A stretch of DNA of 64,000 bases from Paenibacillus sp. FSL K6-1330 (GTDB lineage Bacteria > Bacillota > Bacilli > Paenibacillales > Paenibacillaceae), in NCBI RefSeq assembly GCF_037976825.1, contig NZ_CP150269.1:517001-581000 (forward strand), in the 5' to 3' direction. The position numbers and the translations under genes were made by a program. Shown here one piece after another: positions 32,649 through 42,571 of the stretch. The notes beneath the pieces were generated by a model. That model had not been told where the DNA came from, ran no database searches, and worked only from the letters and a program-made list of their open reading frames with translations. Within the stretch, counting starts at the first letter, position 1, and each line of letters opens with the position of its first letter.

Positions 32649-34682
32649 ATGAATAATACGAGAAAAAAAGTGATGTCCAAAGAGATGGTTCGTCAGGCGC
32701 TCAAGGAGAGCTTCACGAAGCTGAACCCCGTCCTGATGATGAGAAATCCGGTCATGTTTGTGGTGGAGGCCGGCACCCTGGTTGTTTTGCTGATGACGTT
32801 ATTTCCGTCCTATTTCGGGACAGAGGGCAGTATCGGATTTAATCTGACGGTGTTTGTGATTTTGCTGTTGACGCTGCTGTTCGCTAACTTCGCAGAGGCT
32901 CTTGCCGAAGGACGCGGCAAGGCGCAGGCCGACTCCCTTAAGCAATCCAAGCAGGAAATGACGGCTCATAAAGTGATGGAGAACGGAGGGGTACAATCCG
33001 TACCATCCACGGATCTTCGCAAAGGAGATATCGTGATCGTTACGCAGGGCGAGATGATTCCCGGGGACGGGGAGGTCATTGCAGGCCTTGCGTCCGTTGA
33101 CGAATCGGCGATTACCGGCGAGTCCGCGCCCGTCATTAAAGAAGCCGGCGGCGATTTCAGTTCGGTTACCGGGGGTACCCGGGTTGTCAGCGATACGATC
33201 AAAATCCGGATTACGAGCGATCCGGGGGAATCGTTTATCGACCGAATGATTTCGCTTGTTGAAGGAGCCGCCCGCCAGAAGACGCCGAATGAAATTGCTC
33301 TGAACACGTTGTTGATCGTCTTAACGCTGATTTTCCTGATCGTTGTCGTTACGCTCGCACCGATTGCGAAGTATCTTGGCATCGAGCTGTCCGTTCCGGT
33401 GCTGATCTCGCTGCTGGTGTGTCTTATCCCGACCACGATCGGGGGCTTGCTGTCGGCGATCGGGATTGCCGGCATGGACCGGGTGACGCAGTTCAATGTG
33501 CTGGCGATGTCGGGCAAGGCGGTGGAGGCAGCCGGTGACATCAATACAATGATTCTGGATAAGACGGGAACGATTACGTTTGGTAACCGGATGGCCAGCC
33601 AGTTGATTCCCGTCGGCGGTGAATCGCTTGCCTCGGTTTCCCAGTGGGCAGCCGTGAGCTCGTTGCAAGACGAGACGCCGGAAGGACGCTCGGTATTGGA
33701 GCTGCTGAAGAAGGAAGGACTCGAAGTGGATGAAAGCATGGCGGCTGGGGCGGAATTCATCGAATTTAAGGCTGAGACCCGGATGAGCGGCATGGATCTG
33801 CAGGATGGACGGAAAGTCCGCAAGGGTGCGGTGGATGCCGTCAAGGCGTGGGTGCAGTCGCAAGGAGGTTCCATCCCTTCGGATTTGACGCCAAACAGTG
33901 ACGCCATCGCGACAGAGGGCGGAACTCCGCTCGCTGTCGCCGTGGATAACCGCATCTATGGTCTGATCTACCTTAAGGATACCGTGAAGCCGGGCATGAA
34001 GGAACGGTTTGAGCAGCTGCGCCGGATGGGCATCAAGACGATTATGTGCACGGGCGACAATCCGCTCACCGCGGCGACGATTGCCCGTGAAGCAGGTGTC
34101 GATGATTATATCGCCGAGAGCAAGCCCGAGGATAAGATTGCCGTCATCCGCCGAGAACAAGCCGAAGGGAAGTTAGTAGCGATGACCGGTGACGGTACGA
34201 ACGACGCCCCGGCGCTGGCCCAGGCCGATGTGGGGCTGGCGATGAACAGCGGTACCACCGCAGCCAAGGAAGCGGCTAATATGGTGGATCTGGATTCAGA
34301 TCCATCGAAGATTATCGAGGTGGTTGCCATCGGCAAGCAGCTGCTAATGACGAGGGGCGCGCTGACCACGTTCAGCGTCGCGAACGATGTCGCCAAATAT
34401 TTTGCCATCATACCGGCGATGTTTGCAGCCGCCATACCAAGCATGAATGTTCTCAACGTCATGGGACTGGGTTCTCCCATGTCGGCGATTCTGTCTGCGC
34501 TGATCTTTAATGCCGTCATTATCCCACTGCTGATACCGCTTGCGATGAAGGGCGTAGCCTATAAGCCAATGAGTTCGTCGAAGCTGCTTCAGCGCAATGT
34601 GCTGATCTATGGCTTAGGTGGCGTGATCGTACCCTTTATCGGGATTAAGCTGATCGACATGATCGTCCATCTGTGGATTTAG
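32649..34682 (+). CDS. kdpB: K+-transporting ATPase subunit KdpB
   Basis: The 677-residue P-type ATPase has the phosphorylation motif [13 protein letters not shown] (Asp about 306), the [12 protein letters not shown] and DESAITGES actuator loop with the TGES motif, and the [18 protein letters not shown] hinge. The regulatory Ser of E. coli KdpB lies in TGES (Ser162 there), also present here. It hydrolyses ATP to drive K+ uptake. The gene is 21 bp after kdpA. All catalytic residues look intact. Confidence 0.97.
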   Translation: MNNTRKKVMSKEMVRQALKESFTKLNPVLMMRNPVMFVVEAGTLVVLLMTLFPSYFGTEGSIGFNLTVFVILLLTLLFANFAEALAEGRGKAQADSLKQSKQEMTAHKVMENGGVQSVPSTDLRKGDIVIVTQGEMIPGDGEVIAGLASVDESAITGESAPVIKEAGGDFSSVTGGTRVVSDTIKIRITSDPGESFIDRMISLVEGAARQKTPNEIALNTLLIVLTLIFLIVVVTLAPIAKYLGIELSVPVLISLLVCLIPTTIGGLLSAIGIAGMDRVTQFNVLAMSGKAVEAAGDINTMILDKTGTITFGNRMASQLIPVGGESLASVSQWAAVSSLQDETPEGRSVLELLKKEGLEVDESMAAGAEFIEFKAETRMSGMDLQDGRKVRKGAVDAVKAWVQSQGGSIPSDLTPNSDAIATEGGTPLAVAVDNRIYGLIYLKDTVKPGMKERFEQLRRMGIKTIMCTGDNPLTAATIAREAGVDDYIAESKPEDKIAVIRREQAEGKLVAMTGDGTNDAPALAQADVGLAMNSGTTAAKEAANMVDLDSDPSKIIEVVAIGKQLLMTRGALTTFSVANDVAKYFAIIPAMFAAAIPSMNVLNVMGLGSPMSAILSALIFNAVIIPLLIPLAMKGVAYKPMSSSKLLQRNVLIYGLGGVIVPFIGIKLIDMIVHLWI

Positions 34683-34763
34683 ATATGATCATCGTAGCAG
34701 GCATATCGAGATAACTCGAAGATTGCTTTACGTGGAAGATATCAAGGGAAGGATTGAGGAATT

Positions 34764-35390
34764 ATGAATAATCCATTGCAGCAATCATCACCGGCGCCTC
34801 ATACTAAGGCGGGTTCCGCCCGTGTCTCCCTGGGCATTGCCGTAAGAACGAGTCTTGTATTTATCGTGTTATGTGGAGTTCTCTATCCGCTGGTTACGAC
34901 AGGAGCTGCGCAGCTGCTCATGCCGAAGCAAGCCGGCGGCAGCTTGGTCACGGATTCCGGCGGAAAGGTGGTTGGATCGGAATTGATCGGCCAGAACTTT
35001 ACGGAACCTCAATATTTTCACGGCAGGGTGTCCAGCATTGAATACAACGGAGCCGGCTCAGGCAGCAATAACTACGCACCTTCCAATCCGGATTTGATCG
35101 AACGAACGAAGGCTTCGATTGAAGCATGGAAGGAGAACAATCCGGACGTTCCGGCGAGCAAGGTGCCGATCGATCTGGTAACGAATTCCGGCTCCGGGTT
35201 GGATCCTCACATATCGCCTCAGGCAGCGGATATTCAGATTCCGCGGATCAGCAAGCTGACCGGAATTGCGGAGGCAGAGCTTGATCAGCTGGTAAAGGAA
35301 CATACGGAGGGACGGGACTTGGGCGTGTTTGGTGAATCGCGCGTCAATGTATTGAAGCTGAATCTGGCTCTTGCCGAGCTTCTTGATTGA
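34764..35390 (+). CDS. kdpC: K+-transporting ATPase subunit KdpC
   Basis: A 208-residue subunit with one N-terminal membrane helix ([25 protein letters not shown] in part) and an outer domain with [34 protein letters not shown] and the closing [17 protein letters not shown], all diagnostic of KdpC. The ATG at 34764 follows AAGGATTGAGG. It stabilises the complex and influences ATP affinity. The stop lies 2 bp before the start of the KdpD-like gene. Confidence 0.96.
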   Translation: MNNPLQQSSPAPHTKAGSARVSLGIAVRTSLVFIVLCGVLYPLVTTGAAQLLMPKQAGGSLVTDSGGKVVGSELIGQNFTEPQYFHGRVSSIEYNGAGSGSNNYAPSNPDLIERTKASIEAWKENNPDVPASKVPIDLVTNSGSGLDPHISPQAADIQIPRISKLTGIAEAELDQLVKEHTEGRDLGVFGESRVNVLKLNLALAELLD

Positions 35391-35392
35391 TC

Positions 35393-37714
35393 ATGGACCC
35401 ATTTCGGAGAAAATCGCCGGAGGAAATCTTAAGGTCGATTGCGAAGCTCCACCATGGGAGACTCAAGGTATATATCGGGGCTGTGAGCGGTTCGGGAAAA
35501 ACCTATCATATGCTTCGCGAAGGACAGACTCTAAGGCTGCAAGGCATCGATGTCGTCATATGTGCCGTATCCACGATGCAGCGTCCGGAAACGGTGGAGC
35601 AGGTCCGGAATTTGGAGCGGGTGCCCAGCATTCATTGGGTGGAGGACGGCGTAGAGAAGAAGGATCTTGATCTGGATCTGCTGCTGCAGCGCAACCCGGA
35701 GGTGGTGCTTGTTGATGGGCTTGCCCATCGGAACCGGAAGGGAGCGCGGCATGCCACGCGGCTGGATGACATCCGATTCCTGTTAAGTCGGGGGATCAGC
35801 GTCATCACGACGGTCAACGTGTATGAGCTGGAGGACGTGCAGGGCATTGCCTCCAAGCTGACAGGCATTAAAGCCAGCCATACGGTACCGGCTGATACGC
35901 TGGAGAGCGCCGATGAGGTGGTGCTCATTGACGTAACACCCGAAACGATGCTGGAACGGGCACAGGATGGCCTGCTTGGAGGCGGCAGCGTATGGAAGCA
36001 GGGCAATCTGGCCGTGCTCCGGGAGTTGACGCTCCGTCTTGTTGCTGAAGGAGTGAGCCATTCGCTGGAGCGGTACCGCAAGGAACATGGGCTCGTCGGT
36101 CCATCGGGAGCCCTTGAGCGAATACTGGTGTCCACCCAGTACCATTGGAACGGGTCTATCTATATGCGACGCGGGCAGCAGATCGCGAAGCGATTAAACG
36201 GCGAGCTGTTGGCCGTCACGTTTGTGAAACCGGGATTGGAGCTTACCAAAGAACAGGCTGCCTTTAAGCGTTCCATGGTTAAGCTCGCGGTGCGGATTGG
36301 TGCCAAGCTGGAGGAACTTCCCCTCCGTTCCCGGAGGAAGCTGGCTGACGTGCTTGTTCAGTATGCGGTGGAGCACCATGTTACACGCATTGTTCTTGGC
36401 CATTCGAAGCAGACGCGCATGCAAGAGCTGTGGCAGGGCTCGATCCTTCAGGATCTGCTGAAGAAGACGCGTGGGATGGATATTTTTATGGTGGCAGATC
36501 GGGCGGCACATGACGGGGAGCGGATCATCCCGGCTCGGCTCCATCCGCAGCGGCTCCCTTCCGAATCGTTCCATCGCTTGAATGAACAAGAGCTGGACCG
36601 GAAGATGGAGCAGGTCAAGCGGGGGCGGTTTAAAGTCTATATCGGGGCTGCCCCGGGTGTGGGCAAGACGTATGCGATGCTGCGCGAAGGCAACGATCTG
36701 CTGAAGAAGGGATTGACGGTTCTGGCTGGATTGCTGGAGACGCACGGCCGGAAGGATACGCGGGCACAGGTAGCTGATCTGGAGGTTCTTCCGCGAAAAA
36801 GGGTGGACTACCGGGGATCGCTCCTTGAGGAGATGGATACCGATGAGATCATTCGCCGCAGACCGGACGTGGTCCTCGTGGATGAGCTGGCGCATACGAA
36901 CGTGCCTGGGAGCAAGTACAAGAAACGGTATAAAGATGTGCTGGACATTCTGTCGGCCGGCATTTCCGTCATTACGACCGTGAACGTGCAGCATCTGGAG
37001 AGCTTGAATGATGCTGTCGAGCAGATTACAGGCGTCCGCGTCCGCGAGACGATACCGGATCATATTCTGCAATCGGCCGATGAGGTCCAGCTCGTCGATG
37101 TGACGCCGGAGTCTCTGCAGCAGCGGATGAAGGACGGGAACATTTATGCGAAGGAGAAGGTGCATCAGGCACTCAGCCATTTTTTCAAGACGGGAAACCT
37201 TATTGCCCTAAGAGAGCTTGCCTTAAGGGAAATTGCCGATGATGTGGACGAGAGACTGGAATCCTGGCAGCGCAGCGGCTCGCTTCGGGGGCCGTGGCGC
37301 CGCGAGGAGGTTATCTATGTCATGGTTGGCAGGGGCCCGCAAGCGGAGCGGCTCATTCGACGCGGCTTCCGGATCGCTCATCGGCTGAAGGCGAACTGGT
37401 ATGTGGCGTTTCCTCTGGAACGTCATCACAGTCTGTCCCATGACGACGAGCAGCGCCTGACGGCGATTCAGACATTAACGGAGCGACTTGGGGGAACCTT
37501 CATGATGCTGCCGGTAAAAAGGGGGCCAGCATGCGCCTTTTCTTCTCAATTGGTCGCAGCAGCAGACGAGGTTAAGGCAACCCAATTCATTATCGGCCAG
37601 CCGCAGATGGCCGGATGGAAGCTGTGCGCTCAGAGGAGAATGATCCGGGGCCTGCTAAGAAGCGCAAGGCATATGGATGTGCTCGTAGTTGCGGATTATG
37701 ATCCGCATATTTGA
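35393..37714 (+). CDS. kinase-less protein with two tandem KdpD sensor modules
   Basis: The 773-residue protein starts at the ATG at 35393 (a TTG at 35387 is also in frame), 2 bp after kdpC. It contains two successive copies of the KdpD N-terminal module (P-loop domain plus USP-like domain): repeat 1, about residues 1-385, with Walker A GAVSGSGKT; repeat 2, about 390-773, with GAAPGVGKT. Repeat 2 keeps VLVDELAHTNVPGS, while repeat 1 reads VLVDGLAHRNRKGA and has lost key residues. There are no membrane helices, HisKA or ATPase domains. KdpD USP domains bind c-di-AMP in other firmicutes, so this may be a soluble c-di-AMP/ATP regulator of Kdp. No KdpE is nearby. Confidence 0.9.
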   Translation: MDPFRRKSPEEILRSIAKLHHGRLKVYIGAVSGSGKTYHMLREGQTLRLQGIDVVICAVSTMQRPETVEQVRNLERVPSIHWVEDGVEKKDLDLDLLLQRNPEVVLVDGLAHRNRKGARHATRLDDIRFLLSRGISVITTVNVYELEDVQGIASKLTGIKASHTVPADTLESADEVVLIDVTPETMLERAQDGLLGGGSVWKQGNLAVLRELTLRLVAEGVSHSLERYRKEHGLVGPSGALERILVSTQYHWNGSIYMRRGQQIAKRLNGELLAVTFVKPGLELTKEQAAFKRSMVKLAVRIGAKLEELPLRSRRKLADVLVQYAVEHHVTRIVLGHSKQTRMQELWQGSILQDLLKKTRGMDIFMVADRAAHDGERIIPARLHPQRLPSESFHRLNEQELDRKMEQVKRGRFKVYIGAAPGVGKTYAMLREGNDLLKKGLTVLAGLLETHGRKDTRAQVADLEVLPRKRVDYRGSLLEEMDTDEIIRRRPDVVLVDELAHTNVPGSKYKKRYKDVLDILSAGISVITTVNVQHLESLNDAVEQITGVRVRETIPDHILQSADEVQLVDVTPESLQQRMKDGNIYAKEKVHQALSHFFKTGNLIALRELALREIADDVDERLESWQRSGSLRGPWRREEVIYVMVGRGPQAERLIRRGFRIAHRLKANWYVAFPLERHHSLSHDDEQRLTAIQTLTERLGGTFMMLPVKRGPACAFSSQLVAAADEVKATQFIIGQPQMAGWKLCAQRRMIRGLLRSARHMDVLVVADYDPHI

Positions 37715-37770
37715 TGGTTGAACTGCCGGGAGCTGGATGCTTTGCGAGCACCGGTGAGTCAGGAAACGGT

Positions 37771-37878
37771 GGAAATGCTGAAAGTGCAGGAAGTGCAGGA
37801 AACGCGGAAAACGCAGGAATTGCAGGAATTGCAGGAATCGCAGTAAGCGCGGATAACGCAGGAATCGCGGATAACGCA
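37771..37878. repeat. 12 degenerate 9-bp tandem repeats
   Basis: The unit GGAATTGCA / GGAAACGCG recurs 12 times without gaps after the KdpD-like gene. A frame through it (from about 37711) would encode Gly/Ala/Asn-rich triplets such as AGIAGIAGIA but has no good start, so I list it as a repeat only. The 508 bp between 37714 and 38223 otherwise hold only the left inverted repeat. Confidence 0.75.
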
Positions 37879-37980
37879 ACATTCCGGAAACAAGAACGCA
37901 GAGAACCCAACAAATGCGGAAGCGGAAAAACTCAAGCAATACGAGCGGGAAATACTAGCGCAAATGACACGGATAACACC

Positions 37981-38100
37981 AAAAGGGGGCTGTCCCATAA
38001 GTAAGTTTGCTCACTCGATAACAGCTTGATAGGTGAAAAAGCAGGGGGAATAAAAGAATGGCGGTGCCAGGGAGGTCATCCCTGCACCGCCATTTCTGTA
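37981..38100 (+). repeat. left 120-bp inverted repeat (MITE-like) of the 38-42.7 kb cassette
   Basis: This segment is the inverted copy of 42572-42692 with about 90 percent match by eye. It begins AAAAGGGGGCTGTCCC, a common transposon-end motif, and ends with the hairpin ATGGCGGTGC...GCACCGCCAT at 38058-38093. The two copies point at each other and enclose five genes. Confidence 0.88.
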
Positions 38101-38222
38101 CCTCATCCGCAAATATCCTGTATTAAACAATCAACTCTGGAACCTCTTTTAGATTTGCAATATTCCTATATGCCCTTGGACGATTCCCACTATTGGGCTC
38201 GTACGGATTTGAGTCCGTTCCG

Positions 38223-38768
38223 TCAAAAAGTAGGCGGAGTAGAAACTGCTATTAGCAACGTTTCGCCTTCCCAGATATTCTTATAACTATGGGGGATTCT
38301 GGCATCATAATAGATGCTGTCCCCTTCTTCGAGCCTATAACGTTCATTGCCCAGTACAAACTCCAAACGCCCGGAGTGAACAAATAGAAATTCCTCGCCA
38401 TCACTGTGGCCGACGCTGACGTCGCCGTAAGCTGCTCCTTCCTCCAGCACTCCCCATATCGGCCCCATTTTGTTGCTGCTTCCTTGGCTGAGCGCGTACC
38501 AGGTAATGCGGGAGCCTTCGGAATGCACCAAAGGTTTACGCTCATTTTTTCTAACGACAATGCTTCGATTCTCCTCACCAAACAAATCCGTAAAATTCAC
38601 GTTTAATGCATTCGCTATGCGCTTCAGAACGCTGATGGACGGATTCGCCTTATCGCGTTCAATTTCACTGAGAAAAGACAAGGATATGGAGGCTGCTTGG
38701 GCTACCTTCTTAAGCGTTAATTTCTGTTTTTTTCGTGTACTTCGAATTGCTTCTCCGATCGAATTCAT
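38223..38768 (-). CDS. XRE family regulator with C-terminal cupin domain
   Basis: The 181-residue protein opens with an XRE helix-turn-helix (IGEAIRSTRKKQKLTLKKVAQAASISLSFLSEIERDKANPSI, seen as LTLKKVAQAASISLSFLSEIE) and ends with a cupin barrel: GEEFLFVHSGRLEF, YRLEEGDSIYYDARIPHSYKN. Such proteins sense a small ligand in the cupin domain and repress a nearby metabolic operon. The gene is divergent from the hydrolase genes across 335 bp that hold two palindromic half-site operators. The 5' end overlaps nothing; the start is the ATG at 38768. Confidence 0.92.
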   Translation of the reverse strand: MNSIGEAIRSTRKKQKLTLKKVAQAASISLSFLSEIERDKANPSISVLKRIANALNVNFTDLFGEENRSIVVRKNERKPLVHSEGSRITWYALSQGSSNKMGPIWGVLEEGAAYGDVSVGHSDGEEFLFVHSGRLEFVLGNERYRLEEGDSIYYDARIPHSYKNIWEGETLLIAVSTPPTF

Positions 38769-38794
38769 GTGCCAGTCTCCTAAATCTCGAAATT

Positions 38795-38813
38795 ATTTCG
38801 CTGACAGCGAAAT
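38795..38813. promoter_or_regulatory. 19-bp palindromic operator candidate, XRE-cupin; second site 38982-38998
   Basis: ATTTCGCTG-A-CAGCGAAAT is a perfect palindrome 27 bp upstream of the XRE-cupin start. A related site, TTTCATTTACAGCGAAA at 38982-38998, keeps the right arm and lies 106 bp before the hydrolase start. One site per promoter fits a regulator controlling both directions. Confidence 0.65.
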
Positions 38814-39103
38814 TTACTATTTTATAATAGGTGTAATTATGAGCAATATCAAGCTCTTTTACTAGGGCGGAATTACGGTGTAAAAACGTTGATTTGGCGC
38901 TATTATTGGACTAAGATTTAATCAAGGTTGACGATCGAATTTCACCCGGGTATCTGCACATCGTTCACTCAACAGAATAATTTTCATTTACAGCGAAACT
39001 TTTGAAGGTAACAAGATACTAATCACATGATTGCAACAGAAAACCGTTCCTTGTTACTCGAATTCATAGAAACGTGTCAGAAGGACGAAAGGGGCATAAA
39101 AGA

Positions 39104-40000
39104 ATGACTACCGAAATTTCCAAAGTCTATCAAGTAGGTGATGTTACTGTTACGCGTGTCACGGAAATGATGCTTGGCGGTATTCCGCCAGAAGTGTATT
39201 TTCCGGGATCGTGGGACCGCATGTTCCTGGAGGAGAATCGGGACTCTCTTCCGTCTGGCCTGATCGATGGCAATTCTCAGCTTATCGTTAGCATTGGAAC
39301 ATGGGTGGTGAAAACCACGAACCATACGATCCTAATCGATACAGCTACAGGGAACGATAAAAATCTGCCTCTTAATCCGGACCTTGCCAATCTCCAGCTC
39401 CCTTATCTCAAGCGGCTGAAGGAGGCGGGGGTTACGCCGGAGGAAGTGGACTACGTTCTGCTGACGCATCTTCACGTGGACCATGTTGGTTGGAATACGA
39501 AGCTTGTGGACGGAAAATGGGTGCCGACTTTCCCAAATGCCAAATACGTATTTCCCCTCGCGGAGCAAGAATATTACTCCAGCGAGGCCAGCCACAACAA
39601 AGCAAACGAAGTAAACTTTAACGTTTACGAAGAAAGCGTATTGCCCGTTGTCGAAGCTGGCTTAACGCAAACCATCGGCCCTGAGGGCGGGCATTTTCTT
39701 GAAATTTTCAAATTCATTCCGACACCCGGCCACAGTATCGGCCAAATGTCCATCAGTCTCAAATCTGACGGAGAAGAAGCTTTGTTTGGCGCCGATGTGA
39801 TGCACCATCCGTTCCAGGTTTTTAATCCGGACTGGAACTCCATGTACTGCGAATTTACCGATCAAGCCCGTATTTCACGGCTTCGGGTACTGGAATACAT
39901 CGCGGATCGCCCGGTCATTTATTTCAGCACGCATTTTCCGGAAAGCGCGGCGGGATACGTGACTCGAAACGGCGACGGCTACAAGTGGGACTTTATTTAA
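39104..40000 (+). CDS. metallo-beta-lactamase-fold hydrolase
   Basis: The ATG at 39104, 9 nt behind GAAAGGGG, gives 298 residues. The zinc motif HxHxDH is complete in LLTHLHVDHVGWN, with further ligands in TPGHSIGQMS and the Asp in ALFGADVMHHP and His in YFSTHFPES. No signal peptide is present, so it acts inside the cell. The overall layout resembles the AttM/AiiA-like N-acyl-homoserine lactonase and related lactonase/hydrolase branch rather than true beta-lactamases. Its substrate is not determinable here. It is followed 41 bp later by an alpha/beta hydrolase. Confidence 0.9.
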   Translation: MTTEISKVYQVGDVTVTRVTEMMLGGIPPEVYFPGSWDRMFLEENRDSLPSGLIDGNSQLIVSIGTWVVKTTNHTILIDTATGNDKNLPLNPDLANLQLPYLKRLKEAGVTPEEVDYVLLTHLHVDHVGWNTKLVDGKWVPTFPNAKYVFPLAEQEYYSSEASHNKANEVNFNVYEESVLPVVEAGLTQTIGPEGGHFLEIFKFIPTPGHSIGQMSISLKSDGEEALFGADVMHHPFQVFNPDWNSMYCEFTDQARISRLRVLEYIADRPVIYFSTHFPESAAGYVTRNGDGYKWDFI

Positions 40001-40040
40001 TACGACCTGACGCAAACAAAATACGAAAGGTGCTGAGCTT

Positions 40041-41039
40041 ATGACAAACCATGATTTTCTTAACGATGTAACCATCTTGACCGAAGACCTTCGTATCGCG
40101 AGCGATACACCCGGGATTGAGCTTTATGTACGAAATAAACGGCCAGCTTCCATGAATACCTTCTCTAACGAAAAAACAATCGTGATGGTTCATGGCGCTA
40201 CCTATCCAATAGGCAGTCTGTATGACGTGGAGCTAGACGGTTTCTCTTTCCTAGACTTCCTTGCCAGCCATGGCTATGATGTTTACGCTGTGGACGTTCG
40301 CAGCTACGGCAGCTCGACAAGGCCGCCTGAGATGGAGCAGCCTGCCGACCTTAATCCTCCGTTGGTCCGTACGGAAACGGGAGTCCGAGATTTTGGCACA
40401 GCAGTGGACTACGTTTTGAAACGCCGAAATTTAACGAAAGTCAATGTTTTGGGAATGTCTTGGGGAGGAACGGTTGCGGGAGCTTATACCAGTCAAAACA
40501 ACGATAAAGTAAACAAGCTTTCGCTTGTTGCCCCACAATGGTTGAGCTCTAAACCGGTTCCTATCGATACCGGCGGTCCGCTTGGTTCATATCGCTTTGT
40601 TGCTGCCGGCGGCACGAAGGAACGATGGCTAAGCGCCGCGCCAGAACATAAGCGCGGCGATTTGATTCCGGATGGCTGGTTTGAACAATGGGTCAAAGCA
40701 ACTCTTGCTTCCGACCCGGGGAGCCTAACCGATCATCCTGAGCATATTCGGGCGACCAATGGCCCTATCCTGGATATTCGCGAATACTGGACGGCAGGTA
40801 AAGCTTTCTATGAGCCAAAAGAAATCACTGTTCCCGTCCTTCTTGTCCATGCGGAGTGGGATATCGATGTGCCCCTTGAATTGGCTCAGAATTTCTTCAC
40901 TTCCCTGACAGGAGCTGCCTATCGCCGCTGGGTCGAAATCGGAGAAGGAACGCATATGGTTTTGCTGGAGAAAAACAGGCTTCAGGCTTTTCAAGCCATC
41001 TGCGGTTTCTTGGATGAAACGTACGCGCCAGCGAAGTAA
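40041..41039 (+). CDS. alpha/beta hydrolase
   Basis: A 332-residue hydrolase whose ATG at 40041 follows AAAGGTG. The fold shows TIVMVHGATYPIGSLYD (oxyanion HG), VYAVDVRSYGSSTRP after strand 4, and the nucleophile elbow NVLGMSWGGTVAG (Ser in GMSWGG). The acid is probably in LLVHAEWDIDVPLE and the His in IGEGTHMVLLEKN. Between them is a lid region. In the cassette it presumably acts on the same compound as the metallohydrolase. Confidence 0.9.
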   Translation: MTNHDFLNDVTILTEDLRIASDTPGIELYVRNKRPASMNTFSNEKTIVMVHGATYPIGSLYDVELDGFSFLDFLASHGYDVYAVDVRSYGSSTRPPEMEQPADLNPPLVRTETGVRDFGTAVDYVLKRRNLTKVNVLGMSWGGTVAGAYTSQNNDKVNKLSLVAPQWLSSKPVPIDTGGPLGSYRFVAAGGTKERWLSAAPEHKRGDLIPDGWFEQWVKATLASDPGSLTDHPEHIRATNGPILDIREYWTAGKAFYEPKEITVPVLLVHAEWDIDVPLELAQNFFTSLTGAAYRRWVEIGEGTHMVLLEKNRLQAFQAICGFLDETYAPAK

Positions 41040-41159
41040 ATATGCCACTGCAAGAGCGGGTTTTAGTTTTATCGCTTGCCTAATTTAGAGGCCCGCGGCA
41101 TTGTCGCCTCGGGCTCTTTATTCACCGAATTTACAAAAGACGGAGAGGAACTTAATACA

Positions 41160-41540
41160 ATGAGCCACACCGCAATAACAACAACAAAAGCACCTGCAGC
41201 TATCGGTCCTTATTCGCAAGCCATCGCTTTTGGAGATGCCATCTATACGTCGGGCATGCTTCCGATTGATGCTGAAGGAAATCTCAAAGAAGGCATCGTG
41301 GACCAAACCCATCAAATATTAAAGAACCTGCGGGCCGTCTTAGCGAAGGCTGGATTTTCTTTGGAAGACGTTGTGAAAACATCCGTTTTCATGACGGATT
41401 TAGAGCAATTTCAACAGATGAATGAAGCGTACAGCCAATATTTCATTGATCATCACCCTGCCAGAACAACCGTAGAAGTGTCCAGACTACCAAGAGATGC
41501 TGGGATTGAAATCGAGCTTATCGCAGTTAAACGCATTTAA
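41160..41540 (+). CDS. RidA family protein (reactive imine/enamine deaminase)
   Basis: The 126-residue protein (start ATG 41160, GGAGAGGAAC 9 nt upstream) is a standard RidA/YjgF: APAAIGPYSQAIAFGDAIYTSGML, DVVKTSVFMTDLEQF, and the conserved catalytic Arg in HHPARTTVEVSRLPRDAGIEIELIAV (quoted in parts). RidA hydrolyses reactive imines and enamines made by PLP enzymes and related catabolic steps. Its presence with two hydrolases suggests that the cassette breaks down a nitrogen-containing compound. Confidence 0.93.
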   Translation: MSHTAITTTKAPAAIGPYSQAIAFGDAIYTSGMLPIDAEGNLKEGIVDQTHQILKNLRAVLAKAGFSLEDVVKTSVFMTDLEQFQQMNEAYSQYFIDHHPARTTVEVSRLPRDAGIEIELIAVKRI

Positions 41541-41584
41541 ATCTGCCCCATTATCCGTATTTCTTTGAAAGAAGGCGCATCTGC

Positions 41585-42496
41585 TTGCGATCTTATTTGC
41601 TTCTCTTGTTTTGTGCAACACTTTACGGGAGCAATTTCGTATTAGGCTCGCTGCTACTGCAAGCATTTCCCGCCTTGCACCTGTCGGCATACCGACTTGT
41701 GGTTTCATCGGTGTTCCTGCTTATATATTTGATTGCAACCCATCGCTTGACGAAGATTACGTTCCGTGACTCCGTTTATTTGGTACCATTCGCTCTTATC
41801 GGGATGCTGCTGCACCAAGTTTCTTTCTTTACGGGACTTCGGACAACGGACGCAACGACGGCTTCGCTCATCTTATCGTTAGCTCCGATTTTCACAGCGC
41901 TGTTTGCCCGCTTATTTTTGAGGGAACCGTTTACGATACGTATGACCGCAGGCTCGATTGTTGCCCTTGCCGGCGTCTTCTTCGTTGTTGGACATGGCGG
42001 AAGCTTAGGCATTGACATCACCGAAGGCATCTGGATCATGTTTATCTGTATGTTGGCATTATCGGGATTTATTATCCTAATGAAAAAACTGACCGAACGT
42101 ATGGACTCGTTTGTCGCAACCGTGTACACCACAGTGCTGGGGTGTATTACCGTATACCCGGTAGCGGTCTGGAGCGAGCCTCACGTGCAGGTGGAGCCTG
42201 GCTTCTGGTGGTGGGTTCTCTTAATCGGATCAGCGCTGCTTATTCAAGGCTTATGCGCGATCATCTGGAATGCACAGATCCGCAAGGTGGGGGCTGCTAA
42301 AGCCTCCCTGTTTCTGAATTTGCAGCCGTTTGTCGCCATGGTTTTAGGTTATATCACGCTCGGCACCCCGGTTTCCTTAACGCAAGTGGGAGGATCTGTT
42401 CTAATTATTTGCGGCGTAGTACTAGCTACCTTACAGGGGTACAAAACAAGGAAAACGCCTGACGATAAGCTGGAATTATCCGCTGCGGAGAGGTAA
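41585..42496 (+). CDS. EamA/DMT family transporter
   Basis: This 303-residue membrane protein starts at the TTG at 41585 with GAAGG 9 nt upstream. Ten helices form two EamA repeats; motifs include FCATLYGSNFVLGS, RTTDATTASLILSLAPIFTALFARL, and the second-repeat GAAKASLFLNLQPFVAMVLGY. It is the last gene of the cassette operon and probably moves the product or a toxic intermediate across the membrane. The end of the cassette repeat begins 76 bp later. Confidence 0.9.
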   Translation: MRSYLLLLFCATLYGSNFVLGSLLLQAFPALHLSAYRLVVSSVFLLIYLIATHRLTKITFRDSVYLVPFALIGMLLHQVSFFTGLRTTDATTASLILSLAPIFTALFARLFLREPFTIRMTAGSIVALAGVFFVVGHGGSLGIDITEGIWIMFICMLALSGFIILMKKLTERMDSFVATVYTTVLGCITVYPVAVWSEPHVQVEPGFWWWVLLIGSALLIQGLCAIIWNAQIRKVGAAKASLFLNLQPFVAMVLGYITLGTPVSLTQVGGSVLIICGVVLATLQGYKTRKTPDDKLELSAAER

Positions 42497-42571
42497 TGGC
42501 CTATTCTTAAAAATTTATAGGTACGAAAGCAACATTATCGAAGCGAGCTAGAAGGCGGCAATTGACCAAAA

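Noticed and set aside
37711-38004. 97-codon plus-strand frame through the 9-bp repeats
   Set aside because: Low-complexity sequence starting on the previous gene's stop, with no ribosome site; best explained by the repeat.
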